Shown here one piece after another: positions 43,362 to 51,528 of a DNA stretch of 64,000 nt (within the stretch, counting starts at the first letter, position 1; the number at the start of each line of letters is the position of its first letter). Source of the stretch: Jonesiaceae bacterium BS-20 (GTDB lineage Bacteria > Actinomycetota > Actinomycetes > Actinomycetales > Cellulomonadaceae); contig CP146203.1 of the NCBI GenBank assembly GCA_039995105.1, forward strand, positions 2,170,001 to 2,234,000, given 5' to 3'. A program made the position numbers and the translations under genes. A model generated the notes under the pieces. It saw nothing but the letters and a program-made list of their open reading frames with translations. It was not told the origin of the DNA and ran no database searches.

Positions 43362-43421
43362 TTGGTAGATCGTCCCCGAGATTAGCGGTTCAAATCGCAT
43401 ATCTCGGGGGCGATCTACCAA
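43362..43421. repeat. 21-bp perfect hairpin between convergent genes (possible REP-like element)
   Basis: Bases 43362-43382 pair with 43401-43421 along 21 positions with one G-T wobble, around an 18-base loop. There is no U-tract. The length and sharp boundaries resemble repetitive extragenic palindromes more than a standard terminator. Confidence 0.65.
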
Positions 43422-43443
43422 TCTCGGTGAACGGGGCCATGGC

Positions 43444-44061
43444 CTATGCAGCGCGGGGGTCGGTGGGCAACAGGGTGCCGAGCCATTCGTCTACGAGCAC
43501 ACCGTGATTGACCGCCCATTTGCGTATTGGTTCATGAATTGTGAAACCGAGCTTTTGGGCGACTCTGCGCGACCCCTCGTTACCCTCGTAGGCGCGCCAC
43601 AGGATCATTTGAGCCCCAAGGTCTGCAAAAGCATAGGTGATCAGGCGTTCCCCGGCGCGGGTCATTACTCCTTTACCGCGCGTGGCCGGGTGGGCAATGA
43701 ACCCGATCTCATACCTGCCGTCACCGTGATTACGTAGTGCGATCGTTCCGCCAAAGGTCGTGGCACCGCCCGGGGCAACTACATCAATGACAAACTCTTG
43801 GCGCACGCCACTCTCCCATTCCTCACGAACGAATCCGCGGAGGAACTCCCGCGCGTCTTTCACCCCATATGGATTTGGGAGCGGCACAAACTGTTGGCTT
43901 GCCGGATCTTGACATTGCTCTACCAAATAGGGAATGTCAGCCTCGCTCGGAGCACGCAGGATGATCCCGTCACCGACAAGTTCGGGGACACAATCCGGAA
44001 ATGTAGCGGCGGTTCCGCTCGTTGCAGGGGCACTGGGCACTACGGGTGGTTTTGTTGCCAT
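43444..44061 (-). CDS. GNAT N-acetyltransferase, RimJ/RimL-like
   Basis: This 205-residue acetyl-CoA-dependent transferase has the RimJ-like start LVGDGIILRAPSEADIPYLV, GFIAHPATRGKGVMTRAGE (acetyl-CoA pyrophosphate loop) and NEGSRRVAQKLGFTIHE. A 25-residue P/A/T-rich lead precedes the domain. Such enzymes acetylate protein N-termini or small amines; the substrate is unknown. It is divergent from the YbaK-like gene across only 41 bases and converges on the helicase gene. Confidence 0.88.
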   Translation of the reverse strand: MATKPPVVPSAPATSGTAATFPDCVPELVGDGIILRAPSEADIPYLVEQCQDPASQQFVPLPNPYGVKDAREFLRGFVREEWESGVRQEFVIDVVAPGGATTFGGTIALRNHGDGRYEIGFIAHPATRGKGVMTRAGERLITYAFADLGAQMILWRAYEGNEGSRRVAQKLGFTIHEPIRKWAVNHGVLVDEWLGTLLPTDPRAA

Positions 44062-44090
44062 GGTCCCAAGAATATCTGGGCTGTCAAGCG

Positions 44091-44096
44091 TATTAT
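44091..44096 (+). promoter_or_regulatory. -10 element for a leaderless ybaK-like message
   Basis: TATTAT lies 6 bases before the ATG at 44103, placing transcription start at the start codon. No clear -35 is visible. Confidence 0.35.
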
Positions 44097-44102
44097 GTGG
44101 CC

Positions 44103-44603
44103 ATGGCTAAGAAGAAAAAGCAGGGCTCATCAGGCACTCCGGCACTCGTGCTGCTTGAAAAGACCGGCACCGAGCACACCCTGCATCCCTACGAGCACAA
44201 CCCCAATTCTGAGCTCAGTTACGGATTGGAAGCCGCTCAAGCGATTGGCGCCAACCCGGAGCAGGTCTTTAAGACACTTCTAGCCGACGTTGATGGCAAA
44301 CTCATAGTTGGAATCGTTCCGGTCAATAAGAAACTCGACCTCAAAGCCCTTGCGTCCGCTGTCGGCGGTAAGAAAGCTGCCATGGCAGACCACGCCGTAG
44401 CCGAGCGCGCTACCGGTTACGTGGTCGGCGGGATCTCGCCCCTGGGCCAAAAGACCCGGCACGCTACGGTACTTGATACCAGCGCACTCGAACACGACCT
44501 GGTGTATGTATCCGGGGGCAGACGCGGGTTAGACGTGGGCCTGAGCCCGTCGGCGCTGGTAGAACTTACCGGAGCCAAAACCGAACTCATTGCCCGGGAC
44601 TGA
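44103..44603 (+). CDS. ybaK: YbaK/EbsC-family Cys-tRNA(Pro) deacylase
   Basis: This 166-residue trans-editing protein hydrolyses Cys mischarged on tRNA-Pro. The conserved lysine is within VPVNKKLDLKALA, followed by GGKKAAMAD and the glycine-rich VVGGISPLGQK loop; the end GLDVGLSPSALVELTGA is typical. ATG 44103 is chosen because family similarity begins soon after the basic AKKKKQG lead. Nothing in the neighbourhood points to another function. Confidence 0.9.
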   Translation: MAKKKKQGSSGTPALVLLEKTGTEHTLHPYEHNPNSELSYGLEAAQAIGANPEQVFKTLLADVDGKLIVGIVPVNKKLDLKALASAVGGKKAAMADHAVAERATGYVVGGISPLGQKTRHATVLDTSALEHDLVYVSGGRRGLDVGLSPSALVELTGAKTELIARD

Positions 44604-44636
44604 TGCGGGGCTGGCTACGGGCCAGTGCGGGTGTTA

Positions 44637-45035
44637 CTAGTGCACGTAGCCAATTTGCTGGCTGCGGGTGCTGACAATTATCTTGCCCAGTGGCAGCAGG
44701 GATACCGGAATCATCTTGAAGCTGGCAATCCCCATTGGAATACCAATGATGGTGATGCACAGGGCGATCCCTGAGAATAGGTGTCCAATAGCAAGCCACC
44801 AACCGGCCACGATCAGCCAAATGATGTTGCCTAGGGTTGACCAACCGCCAGCGCGTGGGTCATCAACAACCGTGCGCCCAAAGGGCCACAGCACGTAGTT
44901 GGCCATCCGGAATGACGCAATCCCAAACGGTATGGTCACAATCAAAATGGTGCAGATGATCCCCGCAACGGCGTAGCCAACTGCCATGCCAAAGCCGGCA
45001 AAGATTAACCAGATGATATTCAAGATTGTGCGCAT
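44637..45035 (-). CDS. YccF-family inner membrane protein
   Basis: The 132-residue protein contains two tandem YccF domains, each starting with an LNIIWLI/LGNIIWLI segment and ending in a P-x-G-x-A-SF-x-M motif (IPFGIASFRM and IPMGIASFKM). Hydrophobic stretches suggest four membrane segments. Function is unknown; bacterial YccF proteins are widespread. Start ATG 45035 matches the usual family N-terminus MRTILNIIW; the frame extends to 45077. It is divergent from the hypothetical gene at 45170. Confidence 0.85.
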   Translation of the reverse strand: MRTILNIIWLIFAGFGMAVGYAVAGIICTILIVTIPFGIASFRMANYVLWPFGRTVVDDPRAGGWSTLGNIIWLIVAGWWLAIGHLFSGIALCITIIGIPMGIASFKMIPVSLLPLGKIIVSTRSQQIGYVH

Positions 45036-45169
45036 ACCAATTACTGTAACGCGTACACCCGCCACAAGATTAACCATTACGATGGCTCTACTAGCATTTC
45101 ACATACGTTCTTGGCGAAACCACGCCTAGGGAACTTGTTTTCACCTTCCACATTAGGCAGTGTCAATTC

Positions 45170-46033
45170 ATGAACTTCTTTCGCCGTAAGCCACAAGTCT
45201 CTTCGTTGCCCGCGGACATTTCTGAGTCCTGGGATGCGCAGGCCAAGCAGATCGTAGTGCATATTCCACTTGACGCTACCGGCAAAGATTCCTCAGTTAT
45301 CGCGGACACGCTTTCAGACTCGGTGATCGCAACCGTGCAGGCAGTCCAAGCTGGCGAGTTTGGCCATACTATTCCCGAGGGCGTCACAGGGGCAACGGTT
45401 CGGGTCCAGGTAGATACCGGCACCACTGCGCTAGGTGAACTGCCTAACCGGACGCTTGATATTTTGCGTGAGCGTGTTGGCAAGTCCATGGAGATCACCG
45501 TGCACACTGAACCCCTGCCTGAGGGCACCATTGTGGAAGAAGAAACTCCCAACGAATCGATGATCCCGCAGATCCCTCGCACCGGTGCTAACGGTGAAAA
45601 GCTTGGGTTGTGGGCTTCGCTCAAGGCAGCAGCTGAGGAGCAGGCCGCTCAGGTTCAGGCCCAGCAGCCAGCACTGACCCCAACCGAAGGTTTAGACCCT
45701 GCATTCTTTACTTGGGACGAAGAAAACAATGCACTGCGCGCAGAAATTGTTTTGCTCGCCAAGGAAAATGCGGACCGCCAGACCCAGACAGACATCAACC
45801 ACTTGGTTGAGCAGACCATCGCTTCTCTCGGAGCGCCTGACACTAAAGCGCTTATTCCTGAAGGCAACAAGGATTATGGCATTTGGCTCACGGTTGCGGT
45901 CAATGACGATGCCGTAGGACCGTTGACTCGGAAGAAGCTCGAGCAAGGTGAAGACCAGTTCGCGGGAACCCGCGTGGACTTTGTAGTCATGATTGAGCCA
46001 CGTGCAGCTATCGAAGAGATGCTAGCCGGCTGA
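45170..46033 (+). CDS. Conserved-looking protein of unknown function with an internal duplication
   Basis: This 287-residue soluble protein has no family I recognise. It appears to hold two copies of an alpha/beta unit of about 85 residues: one around residues 25-115 (IVVHIPLDA ... IPEGVTGATVRVQV ... MEITVHTEPLP) and one around 190-280 (LRAEIVLLA ... IPEGNKDYGIWLTVAV ... VDFVVMIEPRA), joined by an A/Q-rich linker. No signal peptide, membrane segment or catalytic motif is seen. It ends at a strong bidirectional terminator. Confidence 0.75.
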   Translation: MNFFRRKPQVSSLPADISESWDAQAKQIVVHIPLDATGKDSSVIADTLSDSVIATVQAVQAGEFGHTIPEGVTGATVRVQVDTGTTALGELPNRTLDILRERVGKSMEITVHTEPLPEGTIVEEETPNESMIPQIPRTGANGEKLGLWASLKAAAEEQAAQVQAQQPALTPTEGLDPAFFTWDEENNALRAEIVLLAKENADRQTQTDINHLVEQTIASLGAPDTKALIPEGNKDYGIWLTVAVNDDAVGPLTRKKLEQGEDQFAGTRVDFVVMIEPRAAIEEMLAG

Positions 46034-46042
46034 GTCATGAAC

Positions 46043-46084
46043 ACTAGGTTGGGTGCCGTTGAATACAACGGCACCCAACCTAGT
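46043..46084. terminator. Bidirectional terminator overlapping the cupin stop codon
   Basis: A perfect 19-bp stem joins 46043-46061 and 46066-46084 with a 4-base loop. It overlaps the stop of the cupin gene. The U-tracts are short, but the stem is strong. Confidence 0.82.
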
Positions 46085-46454
46085 TACCGGTTTTTAGCAG
46101 TGTAATTTGTATTCGGGCCGGACCAACGGCGGTCACGGCATGCAACAGTTTTGGCGGCAAATGAATCAGGCCGCCCTCATCCATGCGGATCCGCTCATCG
46201 TTAACCTCAAAGTCGATGGATCCGCTCATGACCTGGACCAGAATCCCAAACGGTGCCATGTGCTCTTTGAGCTCTTGGCCATCGTCTAAAGCGATGTGAA
46301 CTACGCGAACCTGTGGGGCATCGAGAAGCCTGTGCGGGATAACCCGCCCCGGCACAAACGGGACTTTTTCTGCTATCTCTTGACCACTCGCGGCGGGCAT
46401 GAAAATGTCGCCGTACTCCAGGCCACCCGGATGCGGTGGATGATGCTCGTTCAT
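46080..46454 (-). CDS. Small cupin-domain protein
   Basis: The 124-residue protein is a single beta-barrel of the cupin type. The first motif is around DGQELKEHMAPFGILVQVMSGSIDFEV and the second around HLPPKLLHAVTAVGPARI, with histidines that could bind a metal. Members range from enzymes to binding proteins, so no reaction is assigned. ATG 46454 is chosen for the AAAGGAG upstream. It lies downstream of the lipoate-ligase-like gene on the same strand (56-base gap), perhaps one transcript. Confidence 0.82.
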   Translation of the reverse strand: MNEHHPPHPGGLEYGDIFMPAASGQEIAEKVPFVPGRVIPHRLLDAPQVRVVHIALDDGQELKEHMAPFGILVQVMSGSIDFEVNDERIRMDEGGLIHLPPKLLHAVTAVGPARIQITLLKTGN

Positions 46455-46510
46455 GTGCTTCTCCTTTGAAGAACCGGCTTTGGTCTGCACCTAGTGCGGG
46501 CCAAAACTGA

Positions 46511-47560
46511 CTATGGAACTCTGCGCAACCATTCTTCGGCTTCAAACTTTGTTTCCACAAGTTCCTTGGCCCGGGCTATTTCCTTGGCAGAAACTGTTGC
46601 CTCCGCCGTGGTGTAGCGGCGCCGGAAGTGATCCTTGAAGGCCTCAATTATGGCCTCGCGGGACATACCGGTCTGGCTACGCAACGGGTCAACCCGCTTT
46701 TGCGCGGACTTGGTGCCCTTATCACTCATCTTCTCACGGCCAATCCGCAAGACCTCAAGCATTTTGTCAGCGTCAATGTCGTAGCTCATGGTCACGTGGT
46801 GCAAGACTGTGCCACCAACAAATCGCTTCTGTGCGGCGCCGGCAATCTTGCCCTGCTCTGATGCAATGTCATTAAGCGGGATGTACTTTGCGTTAATGCC
46901 TACCTCAGCCAGCGCGTCAATTACCCACTGGTCCAAGAATTTATAGGACTCTTCAAAGGACATGCCGTCAACCAGCGAACCGGGCACGGTTAGCGAATAC
47001 GTAATGGTGTTGCCTGGCTCAACAAACATGGCGCCACCACCGGAAACACGGCGGACCACCTGCACGTTGTGCTTGGCCGCGGCTTCCTCATCGACTTCGT
47101 TCTTCACGGATTGGAAGGAACCGATGATCACGGCGTTGCCGCCCCACTCCCAGATGCGCAGCACCGGGCCGCGTTCGCCGGCGTCGATCGCCTCGGCTTG
47201 GGCCTGGTCAAGTGCCAAGTGCATGGCTGGGGATTGCGGACCATCGTGGATGATGTCAAAGGTGTGGTCATGCCAGGCTGAGCCAAATCCGAGCGCTCGG
47301 CGCGCTACGACCGCAACCGCGTGTGGCGAAAAGCCGATCATCGCAATGTTTGGGGTCAATACCTGCTCAACCGCGGTACGAATCTCTCCAAAACTCGCCT
47401 TTGCGGGGAGCCCATAGAGCGCATTGTTGATCTCGACTAATGCGGTATCCGGTTCAAGGAAGAAATCTCCGCTGATTGCTACGTTTGCTATTTTGTCATC
47501 GATGACGTCAAGGTCGATTGCAACCAGTTTGCCACCGGGAACTTTATATTCTGCTCGCAC
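46511..47560 (-). CDS. Lipoate/biotin protein ligase family protein with the accessory domain at the N-terminus
   Basis: Lipoate ligases activate lipoate and attach it to E2 or GcvH lysines. Residues about 105-270 form the catalytic domain: RIWEWGGNAVIIGSFQ, VVRRVSGGGAMFVEPGN (RR-x-GGG motif) and the lysine in QGKIAGAAQKR. The first 100 residues (MRAEYKVPGGKLVAIDLDV, then FFLEPDTALVEINNAL) resemble the LplA C-terminal accessory domain, so the domain order is reversed compared with E. coli LplA. Start GTG 47560. Octanoyl versus lipoyl specificity is not predictable. Confidence 0.83.
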   Translation of the reverse strand: MRAEYKVPGGKLVAIDLDVIDDKIANVAISGDFFLEPDTALVEINNALYGLPAKASFGEIRTAVEQVLTPNIAMIGFSPHAVAVVARRALGFGSAWHDHTFDIIHDGPQSPAMHLALDQAQAEAIDAGERGPVLRIWEWGGNAVIIGSFQSVKNEVDEEAAAKHNVQVVRRVSGGGAMFVEPGNTITYSLTVPGSLVDGMSFEESYKFLDQWVIDALAEVGINAKYIPLNDIASEQGKIAGAAQKRFVGGTVLHHVTMSYDIDADKMLEVLRIGREKMSDKGTKSAQKRVDPLRSQTGMSREAIIEAFKDHFRRRYTTAEATVSAKEIARAKELVETKFEAEEWLRRVP

Positions 47561-47718
47561 ACCTTAGATGTTACGCGTTGGGGACCCAAAATTGGGTATG
47601 GGGATTGTCACCCCCATACCAACGCGCGGCAAAAACCGCTTGTCACAGGCTATATAAGAACAGTGGGCCCCCATCATTGCGACGAGGACCCACTGCCGGA
47701 ACAACTAACTTGTATTAC

Positions 47719-49311
47719 CTATGGAATTGGCTTCACACCGGCGTGGATAAGTCCGTAGACCGCCGAGTCCGTGAGTGCTTCCCAAGAGGCTTCCAAGATG
47801 TTGGGGCCTACACCGACCGTGGACCACACGTTTTCACCATCGGTGGTCTCAATCAGCACGCGGGTCACGGCGTCCGTTCCCTGCTGCTCGTCAAGGATGC
47901 GAACCTTAAAGTCAATGAGCTCAAACTTGGCCATCTCCGGGTACACCTTTTCAAGTGACTGACGCAGGGCCTTGTCCATCGCATTGACAGGACCATTACC
48001 TTCAGCCGTCACAATGAACCGTTCACCACCGGCGTGCACCTTCACGGTCGATTCTGCGACCGCCTCGGTTCCGCGCCGGCCTACCCGCTCAACGAGCGTA
48101 CGCCAGGACTCAGCCCAGAAGTACTCGGGGCGTTTGCCCTCAACCTCTTCGATCAGCAGGAGCTCAAATGAGGCATCGGCAGCTTCATAGGTGTAACCCT
48201 GTGCTTCATTCTCCTTGACCCTGTTAGTAATACTGGTCAACGTCTCTGCCTGACCCTCAAGGTCAAAACCGAGTTCCTTCCCCTTTAGCTCAATCGAGGC
48301 CCGCCCGGCCATGTCTGAGATGAGCATGCGCATGTCATTGCCCACGAGTGTTGGCTCGGTGTGCTGGTACAGGTCCGCATCAACCTTGATGGCGGAGGCA
48401 TGCAGCCCCGCCTTGTGCGCAAACGCGCTTGCGCCCACGTACGGCTGGCGAGCATACGGGGAAATGTTGGTGTGCTCAGAAATTGCGTGGGCAATTCTCG
48501 ATGCATCCTCAAGTTTTCCGCCCTGGAGAACCGGGCGGTTGTACTTGAGCTCCAGGTTTGCCACTGTCGTAATCAGGTCAACGTTACCGGTGCGCTCACC
48601 GTAGCCGTTGATGGTGCCTTGGAAGTGCTCACAGCCGGCTTCAATTGCCGCCAAGGTGTTTGCCACCGCGCAACCGGAGTCATTGTGGGCGTGCATGCCC
48701 AAAATACCCTCGTGGCCCGTTGCTTCACGGATCTCGGACACAATATCCGTGACCCAGTGCGGCAGCATGCCACCGTTGGTGTCGCACAGGCACACGACCT
48801 CGGCGCCCGCCTCAAACGCGGTCAGCACTGCGGCGCGTGAGTAAGCGGCATCAAAGCGGTACCCGTCAAAGAAGTGCTCGGCATCGATAAAGACTCGGCG
48901 CCCTTCGGACGTCAAGAACTTAACCGTGTCAGTGATCATGGCCAGGTTTTCTGGCCCATCGGTGCGCAAGGCACGCTCAACATGGCGAATGTCAGACTTA
49001 GCCACGAGTGTTACTACGGGAGCCTGCGAGTTCAGCAGTGCTAGCACCTGCTTGTCCTCGCTTGCCTTCAGGCCAACCTTGCGGGTGGCACCAAACGCGG
49101 CCAGCGTAGCGTTCTTGAGATTGAGTTCCTTCACCGCACGGGAAAAGAAGTCGGTGTCCTTGGGAACAGCTCCCGGCCACCCACCCTCAATGAATCCCAC
49201 ACCGAGTTCATCAAGCAATGGGGCGATAGCAAGTTTGTCCGCAACCGACAGGTTGATTCCTTCTTGCTGAGCTCCATCACGCAACGTGGTGTCATATACG
49301 TGGAAGTTCAT
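47719..49311 (-). CDS. cimA: (R)-citramalate synthase
   Basis: CimA condenses pyruvate and acetyl-CoA to citramalate, a threonine-independent route to 2-ketobutyrate for isoleucine. The 530-residue protein has the HMGL-like catalytic domain (YDTTLRDGAQQEG, FIEGGWPGAVPKD, MHAHNDSGCAVANTL metal ligands) and a C-terminal LeuA-type regulatory dimer domain. WPG rather than FPS near the start fits citramalate synthase. ATG 49311 is preferred; ATG 49323 is possible. An attenuator-like leader lies upstream. In this window it links functionally to leuCD, leuB, ilvBNC and ilvE. Confidence 0.92.
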   Translation of the reverse strand: MNFHVYDTTLRDGAQQEGINLSVADKLAIAPLLDELGVGFIEGGWPGAVPKDTDFFSRAVKELNLKNATLAAFGATRKVGLKASEDKQVLALLNSQAPVVTLVAKSDIRHVERALRTDGPENLAMITDTVKFLTSEGRRVFIDAEHFFDGYRFDAAYSRAAVLTAFEAGAEVVCLCDTNGGMLPHWVTDIVSEIREATGHEGILGMHAHNDSGCAVANTLAAIEAGCEHFQGTINGYGERTGNVDLITTVANLELKYNRPVLQGGKLEDASRIAHAISEHTNISPYARQPYVGASAFAHKAGLHASAIKVDADLYQHTEPTLVGNDMRMLISDMAGRASIELKGKELGFDLEGQAETLTSITNRVKENEAQGYTYEAADASFELLLIEEVEGKRPEYFWAESWRTLVERVGRRGTEAVAESTVKVHAGGERFIVTAEGNGPVNAMDKALRQSLEKVYPEMAKFELIDFKVRILDEQQGTDAVTRVLIETTDGENVWSTVGVGPNILEASWEALTDSAVYGLIHAGVKPIP

Positions 49312-49428
49312 TTGAAAACTCATCTCTTTGTGTGGCTGTACTACCTACATTATTGTCGCTTCACTACAATTTTGGGATTGTGTCCCAAGTTAGCAATCAG
49401 CCCTACATTGTGTGTTGGACCAACAAAA

Positions 49429-49455
49429 AAACCTCCCAAAACAACAGGGAGGTTT
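49429..49455 (-). terminator. Terminator/attenuator hairpin upstream of cimA
   Basis: AAACCTCCC (49429-49437) pairs with GGGAGGTTT (49447-49455); on the minus strand a run of seven T follows. It lies between a short leader frame and cimA, so it may terminate the cimA message early. It could also end the ABC operon upstream. Confidence 0.75.
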
Positions 49456-49482
49456 GCACGTTCGGTGGATTACCGAACGTGC
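49456..49482 (-). promoter_or_regulatory. Second hairpin of the cimA leader
   Basis: A perfect 10-bp stem joins 49456-49465 and 49473-49482 with a 7-base loop. It starts at the last base of the leader stop codon and directly abuts the terminator stem. Confidence 0.6.
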
Positions 49483-49511
49483 TAACAAATAATGAGCGAC
49501 CAAAGTGCCAT
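49482..49511 (-). CDS. Putative 9-residue cimA leader peptide (MALWSLIIC)
   Basis: A 9-codon frame with adjacent Leu-Ile-Ile codons ends at TAG, directly before the two hairpins upstream of cimA. A promoter-like pair (TTGCCG at 49542-49547, AATCAT at 49519-49524, 17-base spacer) places transcription start about at its ATG. This fits a leaderless attenuator peptide sensing isoleucine and leucine. Translation is inferred, not shown. Confidence 0.5.
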   Translation of the reverse strand: MALWSLIIC

Positions 49512-49518
49512 GCCTCAC

Positions 49519-49547
49519 ATGATTGCACAAGTTGTGGGTTCCGGCAA
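49519..49547 (-). promoter_or_regulatory. Probable cimA promoter
   Basis: Minus-strand -35 TTGCCG (49547-49542), 17-base spacer, -10 AATCAT (49524-49519). The leader ATG lies 7 bases downstream. Confidence 0.45.
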
Positions 49548-49630
49548 ATCAGTTCTGCGAGCGCCTTCATTTCTTGCCGGTTCCGCTTCCCTTGCAGCCG
49601 GGCCATCTTCTTACATGAGGCAGGACAAAT

Positions 49631-50839
49631 CTAGGCACGCAGAGTTTCTGCTGGCTTGATCGTCGCCGCACGCAATGCCGGATAGAGCGCCGCAAGGACG
49701 CCGATCAAGAGTCCGGCAACTGGAGCTACCGCAAGGTAGTACTTCGCCAGCACAGGATTCCAGTCGTTTGCAAACGAAATTGCAATAAGTACAGCCTCGC
49801 CGGCTACAACTCCGACGGTTGCACCGATCAAACCCAAGAAGGCACCTTCGATGAGAAACTGAGCAACAATGTGACGACGGGCCGCCCCCATAGATCTACG
49901 TAGACCGATCTCACCGGCACGCTGGGATACCGCGTTAAGCATCGAGTTCATGATCCCAATGCCGCCGATGAGTAGTGACAAACTGGCCGCCCCCAGAGCC
50001 AGTGTGTCGAGTGAGCCCTGTACGTTATCTCGCAGCGAGGCTGGCTCTGGAGGAACGAGAACTCCTAACCGTGCCGAGTCATGGGGACGCAGTGCGAGCG
50101 GCAGCTGTTTTGCAATCTCGTGTGCGGTCCCCAACTCCACCCGGACCACGACTGAAGTGTCTGCCGGGCTTGGGACGCTGGCAACCATTCCCTGTTCCGT
50201 GGGGGCCTGCGGAGCCAAGATAATTGCGTGATCGAGCTCCGGCATGCTGCCGCCAGTTTCCAGTATTCCAATAACCATGACCGGCGTACCTGTATCTTCG
50301 AGCACAATTCCAAGCCCAGGAGTGACGGCCGCGATTCCTAGTTGCTGCGCCACCGTTTGGCCCAGAACCGCAACCGGAGCCGTACGGTCAATCTCGGAAT
50401 CCGTAAAGAGCCGCCCTGATGCCACTGCTACGTCGGCGGCAATCAGCGTCTCCGGATCGGCATATAGAGTAGTTACCTCAACGTGGTTAGACACCTGAGA
50501 GGTGCTCACAGGAACCACGGCCCCTCCCCAAACCCGGCCACCCGAGATTACTCCAGAGATTTTGGACAGGATCTGCGCCGTGTCCGTAGGGAACGCACTT
50601 TCAGTTGCTAGGTCCGCTTGGGTATCTTTGACAACAATTTTTGTTGCAGCTAGTTCATCAAAGGTCTGGTTGATTTGAGAGCCAACAGTTTGTGACCAGC
50701 CTACGGTCACTAGGAACACGGTGATACCAAGCGCAATGCCCACGGCAGTTGCCGCCGAGCGTCCCGGGCGTCTGGCGGTGGCGACAAAAGAATGGAACAA
50801 GATCATGGCCCAATCGGCCTTTGGTCTTGGGGTACTCAT
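49631..50839 (-). CDS. ABC transporter permease, MacB/FtsX type
   Basis: This 402-residue MacB-like permease has an N-terminal membrane segment (about residues 30-50), a large extracytoplasmic domain (about 55-275) and three C-terminal helices carrying SLLIGGIGIMNSMLNAVSQR and IGLRRSMGA. These transporters work by mechanotransmission, exporting peptides, antibiotics or lipoproteins with an adaptor. Its ATG overlaps the stop of the ATPase gene by 4 bases. It is the last gene of a four-gene minus-strand operon (lipoprotein, adaptor, ATPase, permease). Confidence 0.9.
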   Translation of the reverse strand: MSTPRPKADWAMILFHSFVATARRPGRSAATAVGIALGITVFLVTVGWSQTVGSQINQTFDELAATKIVVKDTQADLATESAFPTDTAQILSKISGVISGGRVWGGAVVPVSTSQVSNHVEVTTLYADPETLIAADVAVASGRLFTDSEIDRTAPVAVLGQTVAQQLGIAAVTPGLGIVLEDTGTPVMVIGILETGGSMPELDHAIILAPQAPTEQGMVASVPSPADTSVVVRVELGTAHEIAKQLPLALRPHDSARLGVLVPPEPASLRDNVQGSLDTLALGAASLSLLIGGIGIMNSMLNAVSQRAGEIGLRRSMGAARRHIVAQFLIEGAFLGLIGATVGVVAGEAVLIAISFANDWNPVLAKYYLAVAPVAGLLIGVLAALYPALRAATIKPAETLRA

Positions 50840-51528
50840 GAATCGACCCTTCCATCCCTGATCACTATTTGATGATCTGTCCGGGCCGCAGTCAAGGGGT
50901 CATGAGTGACCATGACCAAGGCAACCCCCTCAGCAACGATGGAGTCAAAAATCTCGAGCACGTCCAATGCAGTCGCCTCATCTAGATTGCCTGTGGGTTC
51001 ATCTGCCAGTAGTACCTCCGGGTTGCGGACAAGTGCACGTGCTATTGCCGTCCGTTGTTTTTCGCCGCCCGACAGCGTCGAGACCTGCGCATCTGCCCGG
51101 TGTGCCATTCCCACTCGCTCAAGAAACTCATCAACCTTTTGGCGGCGTTGTACCCGTGGTTGGCGATGATAGGCCACTCCCATTTCAACACTTTCCCGCA
51201 CCGTCAGGTAGGGCACCAAATGGAATGCCTGAAACACGAATCCAAACGTCTTTGCCCGCAATTTGTCGAGTTCTCTGAGCCGCAAAGACGTAGTTTCCAG
51301 CCCCAAGATGTCGTACGTTCCAGTACTCGGTTCATCCAGCAGGCCCAGGATATTGAGAAGCGTAGATTTTCCAGAACCAGAGCGTCCCATGATGGAAAGT
51401 GACTCACCGGGATAAATATCGAGGCTGATCGACCGCAAAGCATGCACCTGTCCGAGGCCTTCGCCAAAGGTTCGTGTGACCTCACGGAGTCGAATCAGCG
51501 CTTGTTGGTCACTGTTGGCCAATAACAA
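50836..51528 (-). CDS. ABC transporter ATP-binding protein (MacB/LolD type)
   Basis: This 230-residue ATPase powers the adjacent permease. It has Walker A GRSGSGKST, Q-loop FVFQAFHLVPYLTV, signature LSGGEKQR, Walker B VLLADEPTGNLD and H-loop MVTHD. It overlaps the adaptor gene by 20 bases and the permease gene by 4, indicating tight translational coupling. The start ATG lies within the adaptor 3' end; MLLANSDQQALIRLREVTRTF leads into the fold, so codon 1 or a nearby codon is plausible. Confidence 0.93.
   Translation of the reverse strand: MLLANSDQQALIRLREVTRTFGEGLGQVHALRSISLDIYPGESLSIMGRSGSGKSTLLNILGLLDEPSTGTYDILGLETTSLRLRELDKLRAKTFGFVFQAFHLVPYLTVRESVEMGVAYHRQPRVQRRQKVDEFLERVGMAHRADAQVSTLSGGEKQRTAIARALVRNPEVLLADEPTGNLDEATALDVLEIFDSIVAEGVALVMVTHDPLTAARTDHQIVIRDGRVDS

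Noticed and set aside
48361-48840. 159-codon plus-strand frame inside cimA
   Set aside because: It is wholly antisense to the well-supported cimA catalytic domain and has no recognisable domain.
49403-49606. 67-codon minus-strand frame upstream of cimA
   Set aside because: It runs through both leader hairpins and the U-tract terminator, has no ribosome-binding site or family resemblance, and its last third is encoded by the terminator itself.
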